Assembly (NCBI GenBank): GCA_963797175.1
Contig: CAWCOL010000002.1
Location: 1-64,000 of the forward strand
DNA from: DATLLN01 sp963797175
GTDB taxonomy: Bacteria > Actinomycetota > Thermoleophilia > Gaiellales > JAICJC01
Direction of reading: 5' to 3'
DNA length: 64,000 nucleotides
In this document: positions 59,496 to 64,000 of the stretch, piece after piece
How positions within the stretch are numbered: the first letter of the stretch is position 1
Layout of the letters: each line of letters begins with the position of its first letter
The notes under the pieces: model-generated
Databases searched by the model: none
Told to the model about the DNA's origin: nothing
Seen by the model: the letters and a program-made list of their open reading frames with translations, nothing else
Program-made: the position numbers and the translations under genes

Positions 59496-60392
59496 TCAGC
59501 GCCGGACGGCGGATCCGCGCTGGGAGCGCGCGTAGCGGCGGGTGGCGCCCTCGTCCGTGAACATCACGACCGGGCCGTGGGCGATCAGGCCCTCGGGCGC
59601 GCGCTCGCGAATGATCTCGGGCAGGAAGCTCTCGGCCAGCCAGTCGCGGCCGTGGGCGACCGCGCAGACGGCGGTCAGCCGGTAGAGGTCGTCGTCCAGC
59701 CGCTCGCTGTCGGCAACCCTGGGCCGGCTGACGAACCGGGTCGGCCCGGTGGGGACGAGCGCGGCGACCGACTCGATCAGGTGCCGGCCCTCCTGCTCGT
59801 CGCTCACGAACAGCTCGATCTCGGCATTGCGGACGCCGCGCGGCAGCGACCGCGTGGCCAGGATCTGGGAGTTGTGCACGCGCAGCGTCTCGCCCGTCAC
59901 CGAGCGCAGCTTGGTGGAGCGCAGCGACACCTCCTCGACCACCCCGGTCAGGCCCCACGGCTCGACCGTGATCGTGTCGCCGACCTCGAACCAGCCCTCG
60001 AAGAACATAAAGGTGCCGGCCATGATGTCGGTCAGGAACCGCTGCGCCGCGAAGCCGAACAGGATCACCAGCAGCGAGGCGCTGGCGATGGCGGCGGAGC
60101 GGCCGGGGCCGACCAGCTGGGCCAGCGCGATCAGCAGCGCGATCGTGAAGATCGTGTAGCGCAGGGTGGTCGCGATCAGTGAGACGGCGGTGTCGTGCCG
60201 CCGGATCGAGCGCAGCGTCGCGGTGTCGGCGGGGTCGTCGCCGGAGGCCGGCGCCTTGCGCTCCAGCCAGATCGCGATGCGGTCGATCAGCCGCCCGGAG
60301 AGCTTGACGACGATCCACGCGACGACCAGCGCGACCACGGGGATCAGCACGCGCCGCCAGTTGTCGGAGAGGGTCACATCGAGGTTGCTCAT
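59496..60392 (-). CDS. mscS: Small-conductance mechanosensitive channel (MscS family)
   Basis: 298 residues from ATG 60392. Transmembrane segments lie near 15-35, 80-100 and 108-130. The pore helix and beta domain read FGFAAQRFLTDIMAGTFMFF and FEVGDTITVEPWGLTGVVEE, followed by LRVHNSQILA. It releases osmolytes under membrane tension. ATG 60392 was preferred to 60413 because TACCTT ends seven bases before it and itself begins downstream of the earlier ATG. Confidence 0.9.
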   Translation of the reverse strand: MSNLDVTLSDNWRRVLIPVVALVVAWIVVKLSGRLIDRIAIWLERKAPASGDDPADTATLRSIRRHDTAVSLIATTLRYTIFTIALLIALAQLVGPGRSAAIASASLLVILFGFAAQRFLTDIMAGTFMFFEGWFEVGDTITVEPWGLTGVVEEVSLRSTKLRSVTGETLRVHNSQILATRSLPRGVRNAEIELFVSDEQEGRHLIESVAALVPTGPTRFVSRPRVADSERLDDDLYRLTAVCAVAHGRDWLAESFLPEIIRERAPEGLIAHGPVVMFTDEGATRRYARSQRGSAVRR

Positions 60393-60399
60393 CACCTGC

Positions 60400-60405
60400 A
60401 AGGTA
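60400..60405 (-). promoter_or_regulatory. -10 box TACCTT of mscS
   Basis: Seven bases (GCAGGTG) before ATG 60392 on the minus strand; decides the start. Confidence 0.5.
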
Positions 60406-60435
60406 GCCATCACCCCGCCTGCACGCGTCGCCTGC

Positions 60436-60441
60436 TAGCAT
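60436..60441 (+). promoter_or_regulatory. -10 box TAGCAT of the repressor-MFS operon
   Basis: TAGCAT sits directly before the palindromic operator, so the predicted start (about 60448) lies within it. Confidence 0.5.
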
Positions 60442-60471
60442 CGAGAGAACTCTCTCGAGAGAAACCTCTCG
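60442..60471. promoter_or_regulatory. Double palindromic operator of the repressor-MFS operon
   Basis: Two overlapping 16-base palindromes. 60442-60457 has arms CGAGAGA and TCTCTCG around AC. 60456-60471 has arms CGAGAG and CTCTCG around AAAC. Together they contain the perfect 12-base palindrome TCTCTCGAGAGA (60451-60462). The site covers the predicted transcription start, as expected for a self-repressed winged-helix regulator. Confidence 0.75.
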
Positions 60472-60480
60472 AGGCATGCG

Positions 60481-61065
60481 ATGACCGCATCCGAGCCCGC
60501 CCGCACCATCGAGCTGACCGACGCCACCGCGCTGCGGGCGCTGGCGCACCCGGTGCGCCTGGCGCTGGTCGGCCTGCTCCGCCGCGAGGGGCCGCTGACC
60601 GCGACCGAGGCCGGCCGGCTGATCGGCGAGACGCCAACCACGTGCTCGTTCCACCTGCGCCAGCTGGCCCGCTACGGGCTGGTCGAGGAAGCCGGCGGCG
60701 GCCGCGGGCGGCGGCGGCCGTGGCGCGCGACCGCCCGTTCCACCAGCTGGCGGCCCGACCCGGACGATCCCGAGCAGGCGGCGGCCGCAGAGCTGCTCTC
60801 GGCGGTGATCGCGGAGCGCTACCTCGAGCAGATGCGCTCCTGGATCGCGCGCAGCGCCACCGAGCCCGCGGAGTGGCGGGACGCGGCCGGGCTGGGCGAC
60901 GCGCTCGTGCACCTCACCGCCGCCGAGCTGGCCGAGCTGCGGGGGCGGATCGAGGCGCTGCTGGAGCCGTTCGCCGCGCGGGCGGCCGATCCCGCGCTGC
61001 GCCCCGAGGGCGCACGGCAGGTCGAGGTGCTGCAGGTGGCGTTCCCGCTGGAGACGCGCCGGTGA
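60481..61065 (+). CDS. ArsR-like winged-helix transcriptional regulator
   Basis: 194 residues. The winged-helix domain (about 10-90) shows TALRALAHPVRLALVGLL, LTATEAGRLIGETPTTCSFH and LRQLARYGLVEEAGGGRGR. The C-terminal half is helical and may dimerise or bind the inducer. GAGG six bases before ATG 60481 is the ribosome site. It precedes an overlapping MFS exporter gene and carries a palindromic operator at its own start, so it very likely represses the operon until the exported compound binds. Confidence 0.88.
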   Translation: MTASEPARTIELTDATALRALAHPVRLALVGLLRREGPLTATEAGRLIGETPTTCSFHLRQLARYGLVEEAGGGRGRRRPWRATARSTSWRPDPDDPEQAAAAELLSAVIAERYLEQMRSWIARSATEPAEWRDAAGLGDALVHLTAAELAELRGRIEALLEPFAARAADPALRPEGARQVEVLQVAFPLETRR

Positions 61066-62324
61066 GCCGGTTCGGCCTGCGGTACCTGTCCAGCGAGGTG
61101 CTGGCCGACGTCACCTTCCGGCGGTTCTTCACCGGTCAGACGATCTCGCTGGTGGGCGACCAGATCACCCTGATCGCGCTGCCGCTGACGGCGATCCTGG
61201 TGCTCCACGCCGACGCGGCCGAGATGGGCTACCTGACCGCCGCGGCGCTGCTCCCCAACCTGCTGTTCTCGATGCACGCCGGCGCCGCCGTCGACCGGCG
61301 CGGCCGCTGGCGGCAGACCATGATCGCGGCCGACGTCGGGCGCGCGGCGCTGCTGGCGAGCATCCCGATCGCCGACCTGCTCGGCATCCTGACGATGGCG
61401 CAGCTGTACGCCGTCGGGTTCGCGGCCGGGCTGCTCAGCGTCTTCTTCTACGTCTCCTACAGCACGCTCTTCACCTCGATCGTGAGCCGTGGGCAGCTGA
61501 TGCAGGCCAACTCACTGACGAACGGGAGCCGTGCCTTCTCGTTCGTCGCCGGCCCCAGCCTCGGCGGCCTGCTCGTGCAGATCGCGACCGCGCCGTTCGC
61601 CCTCGCGGTGGACGCGCTCTCGTTCGTCGGCTCGGCGCTCTACCTCTCGTCGATCCACCCCCAGGAGCCCGACCACGCACGCCGCCCGGGCGCCTCGGTC
61701 ACGGCGGGCATCCGGTTCATCCTGCGCACCCCCGCGCTGCGGGCCTCCATGCTCGGCGCGTCGACCATGAACCTGTTCAACTTCATGTTCGCCGCCCTGT
61801 TCGTGCTGTACGCGAACCGCGAGCTGGACGTCCAGCCGGGGGCGCTCGGCCTGGTGCTCGGCGCGGGTGCGGTCGGCGGGGTGATCGGCTCGGTCGTGAC
61901 GGGCCGCATCTCACGGCGGATCGGCGTCGGGCCGGCGTACGTGCTGGGCATGGTCCTGTTTCCGGCCCCCCTGATCCTGGTGCCACTGGCCGGCGGCCCG
62001 CACTGGCTGGTGCTGGCGATGCTGTTCCTGGCCGAGTTCGGCGCGGGCCTGGGCGTCATGCTGCTCGACATCACCATCGGCGCGATCTTCCAGGCGATGG
62101 TGCCCGACGGCGTCCGGGCACGGTTCACCGGGGCGTTCATGACCGTCAACTACGGCGTCCGGCCCGTCGGCTCGCTGGTCGGCGGCCTGCTCGGCGCCGC
62201 GATCGGCCTGCGGCCCACCCTGTGGATCGCGACCATCGGCGCCCTGCTCGGCATCCTTCCGGTCGTGCTCTCGCCGTTCCCCCGCATGCGCGAGCTGCCG
62301 GACGAGGTCAGCTTCGACGAGTGA
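61062..62324 (+). CDS. MFS exporter under the ArsR-like regulator
   Basis: 420 residues from GTG 61062, overlapping the regulator stop (GTGA). Twelve helices; FTGQTISLVGDQITLIALPL at the N-terminus and ANSLTNGSRAFSFVAGPSLG are characteristic of MFS_3-type macrolide/drug efflux proteins. The operon arrangement supports inducible efflux. Substrate unknown. Confidence 0.88.
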   Translation: MSRFGLRYLSSEVLADVTFRRFFTGQTISLVGDQITLIALPLTAILVLHADAAEMGYLTAAALLPNLLFSMHAGAAVDRRGRWRQTMIAADVGRAALLASIPIADLLGILTMAQLYAVGFAAGLLSVFFYVSYSTLFTSIVSRGQLMQANSLTNGSRAFSFVAGPSLGGLLVQIATAPFALAVDALSFVGSALYLSSIHPQEPDHARRPGASVTAGIRFILRTPALRASMLGASTMNLFNFMFAALFVLYANRELDVQPGALGLVLGAGAVGGVIGSVVTGRISRRIGVGPAYVLGMVLFPAPLILVPLAGGPHWLVLAMLFLAEFGAGLGVMLLDITIGAIFQAMVPDGVRARFTGAFMTVNYGVRPVGSLVGGLLGAAIGLRPTLWIATIGALLGILPVVLSPFPRMRELPDEVSFDE

Positions 62325-62346
62325 TAACGTGCAACCGACTGGTTGC
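62323..62346 (+). promoter_or_regulatory. -10 box and inverted repeat before the epimerase gene
   Basis: GATAAC (62323-62328) can be a -10. GCAACC (62331-62336) and GGTTGC (62341-62346) form a 6-bp inverted repeat around GACT at the predicted start. It is a possible operator or a weak terminator of the MFS gene. Confidence 0.4.
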
Positions 62347-62363
62347 TCATACAGGAGGGTGTC

Positions 62364-63413
62364 GTGGGACGCACCGCGTTCGTGCTGGGTGGGAACGGCC
62401 TGATCGGGCGGGCGCTGGTGCCGGCGCTGGCCGAGGCCGGCTACGCCGTCACCGTGATGCACCGCGGCGAGCACGAGGTCGCCCCGGAGGTGGCCGGATC
62501 CGCGCACCGGCTGGTGGCCGGCGACCGCGAGGACGACGCCGCGCTGGCCGCGGCGATGGGCGAGCCCGACGTGGTGGTGGACGTGATCCCGATGCGGCCA
62601 GGCGACGCCGACCAGCTGCTGCGGCTGCGCAACGCGTTCGGCTCGGTGGTCGCGGTGTCGAGCGGCGCCGTCTACGCGGACTCGACCGGCGCGCCGGCGC
62701 TCGGCTGCGACGATCCCGACGCCGTGCCCTGCCCGATCCCCGAGGACCAGCCCACGGTCGCCCCGGACGACGAGACCTATCCGGGACGGAAGGTCACGAT
62801 CGAGCAGCGGCTGCTGGCCTGCGAAGACCTGCCGGTGACGATCGTCCGGCCGGGGGCGATCTACGGCCCCGGCGACCGAGCCTCACGCGAGTGGTACTTC
62901 GTCAAGCGCGTCCTCGACGGGCGCCGCCGCCTCGTCCTCTCGGGGGACGGCCAGAGCCGGTTCCACCAGACGGCCTCCGCCAACCTGGCCGCGCTGATGG
63001 TGCGCGCCTGCGACCGGCCGGCGACGCGGGTGCTGAACGCCGGGGACGATGAGTGCCTGACCGTCGAGGAGACCGCCGGCGCGGTCGCGACCGCCATGGG
63101 GCACGAGTGGGAGACCGTGCTGCTGCCCGAGATGGCCGAGGACGGCGGCCCGGGTGACACGCCGTGGTCGACCCGCGTGCCGATCGTCTTCGACCTGGCC
63201 GCGGCGCGCGACCTCGGCCACCGCGACGTCGTCTCCAAGCAGGAGGCGATCGCTGCCGCGTGCCGGTGGGCGGTCGATGCGACCCGCGGTCGCGACTGGC
63301 GCGATGTGCTGCCAAGCGCAGCGACGTACTACGGCGGCCTGTTCGACTACGCCGCCGAGGACGCGCTGGTCGGGCTCACCGGCAGCGGTTCCTCGAGCGA
63401 TGCGATCGCGTAG
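62364..63413 (+). CDS. NAD-dependent epimerase/dehydratase family protein
   Basis: 349 residues from GTG 62364, preceded by AGGAGGG. The Rossmann motif GGNGLIGRALVPALAEAG, VVDVIPMRPG, Ser in VSSGAVY, the YPGRK (Tyr-x3-Lys type) site and RPGAIYGPGD are those of atypical SDRs. It may act on a sugar nucleotide or another small substrate. The C-terminus overlaps the convergent HAD gene by 67 bases. Confidence 0.87.
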   Translation: MGRTAFVLGGNGLIGRALVPALAEAGYAVTVMHRGEHEVAPEVAGSAHRLVAGDREDDAALAAAMGEPDVVVDVIPMRPGDADQLLRLRNAFGSVVAVSSGAVYADSTGAPALGCDDPDAVPCPIPEDQPTVAPDDETYPGRKVTIEQRLLACEDLPVTIVRPGAIYGPGDRASREWYFVKRVLDGRRRLVLSGDGQSRFHQTASANLAALMVRACDRPATRVLNAGDDECLTVEETAGAVATAMGHEWETVLLPEMAEDGGPGDTPWSTRVPIVFDLAAARDLGHRDVVSKQEAIAAACRWAVDATRGRDWRDVLPSAATYYGGLFDYAAEDALVGLTGSGSSSDAIA

Positions 63414-64000
63414 TCCGCGCCCGCCTCGCGGAGCTGTTCGACGGTGTAGTGGCCGGTCGCCACCCCTATGCAGTCGATGCCGGCTGCATGCGCGCCCTCC
63501 ACGTCGCGCGGCGTGTCGCCGACGACGACGGCCTGTTTCGGTTCGACGTCATCGCCGTAGACGAGCGCCGCCCGCTTCAGCGCGATGCGGGTGATCTCTC
63601 CTCTGTCACTCGAGTCGGAGCCGTATCCGCCGAACGAGAAGAACCGGTTGAGCCGTGCCCGGTGCAGCTTGATGTGCGCCGCCGCCTCGACGTTCCCGGT
63701 CACGAGCCCGAGCAGGTAGCCCCGTCGACCAACCGCGGCAGCAGCTGTTCGACGCCCGGCAGCACGCGGTAGCCGGCCGAGTCCTCGACCGTCTGATGCA
63801 TGTGGTGCAGACGCCGCTCCAGCAGCCGGGCGAACTCAGCGCGCTCCGGCGGTCGATGCATGACCGCCTCGAACGTCTGCCGCCCGACATCGGGATCGGT
63901 CATCCCTGCGTCGGTGAACTCGCCGATGTCGGCGGGGATCCCGTAGAGCTCGTCGAAGGCCAGCCGCCAGGAGGCCGCACCGGCGCCGCCGGTGTCGATC
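63347..64000 (-). pseudogene. HAD family hydrolase, frameshifted and truncated by the window edge
   Basis: The 5' part enters from the right: DTGGAGAASWRLAFDELYGI, then MTDPDVGRQTFEAVMHRPPE. The frame breaks near 63720-63723, where a run of four C (five expected) shifts it. The gene then continues LGLVTGNVEAAAHIKLHRARL and VVVGDTPRDVEGAHAAGI to 63347. HAD motifs II (TGN) and IV (GDTPRD) are clear; the DxD nucleophile is outside the window. Probable phosphatase of unknown substrate. A one-base loss in the homopolymer is the likely cause. Confidence 0.75.

Overview
The window is a very GC-rich, gene-dense bacterial chromosome segment with short intergenic gaps and many four-base start/stop overlaps. 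Codon use is strongly GC3. The gene content is that of an aerobic soil-type actinomycete: CO dehydrogenase-like molybdoenzyme, DUF6510, ExoD, cysteine dioxygenase, LLM flavin enzymes, MMPL and PPK2. TANNNT-type -10 boxes sit 5-7 bases before many start codons, which implies leaderless mRNAs. I infer Actinomycetota, most likely class Thermoleophilia (inference, not proven). There is no rRNA, CRISPR array, insertion sequence or convincing prophage. The only structural RNA gene is a tRNA-Leu(GAG).

Layout. 1-3.3 kb: coxM-coxS-coxL (L truncated by the window edge), preceded by five overlapping genes for small one-pass membrane proteins. 3.6-10.4 kb: cysteine dioxygenase with a flavoprotein, a heterodimeric ABC exporter and a secreted GH18 hydrolase. 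10.4-13.2 kb: a PAS-PAS histidine kinase and its convergent LuxR-type regulator. 13.2-16.9 kb: LLM oxidoreductase, KDG kinase with KDPG aldolase, and adenosine deaminase. 16.9-18.9 kb: a holin-like protein and a 29-residue hydrophobic peptide, divergent from an XRE-TPR regulator; both divergent promoters are near consensus. 18.9-20.5 kb: a three-gene molybdopterin oxidoreductase / flavin reductase / zinc-ribbon module. 20.5-28.4 kb: PPK2, a seven-repeat secreted propeller, small enzymes, transporters, ExoD and tRNA-Leu.

28.4-39.6 kb is mainly a leftward run: secG, selD, an MMPL exporter, a cysteine-free thioredoxin fold, a glycosyltransferase, two polyamine-type permeases and two near-identical TAT lipoprotein binding proteins. 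No ATPase gene is present. A frameshifted lipoprotein lies between the two binding proteins. 39.6-42.3 kb: a GAF-PAS-PAS-GGDEF-EAL protein followed by a non-coding patch of short repeats. 42.5-46.7 kb: a leftward catabolic operon (CocE/NonD hydrolase, amidohydrolase, Rieske ferredoxin, SDR). 47-56 kb: acetyltransferase, CTP-synthase-like amidotransferase, flippase-like protein, aldose epimerase, antiporter, DUF1269, RDD protein and a P-type ATPase. 56-64 kb: purE-purK, an ammonia-lyase, SDR, MscS, a repressor-MFS operon with a palindromic operator, an epimerase and a truncated HAD hydrolase.

Quality warning: about ten single-base frameshifts occur after 36.7 kb, five of them inside purE-purK, and none are evident before. 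They look like sequencing or assembly indels in GC-rich runs rather than real decay, because purE and purK are normally essential and both read through well once corrected.
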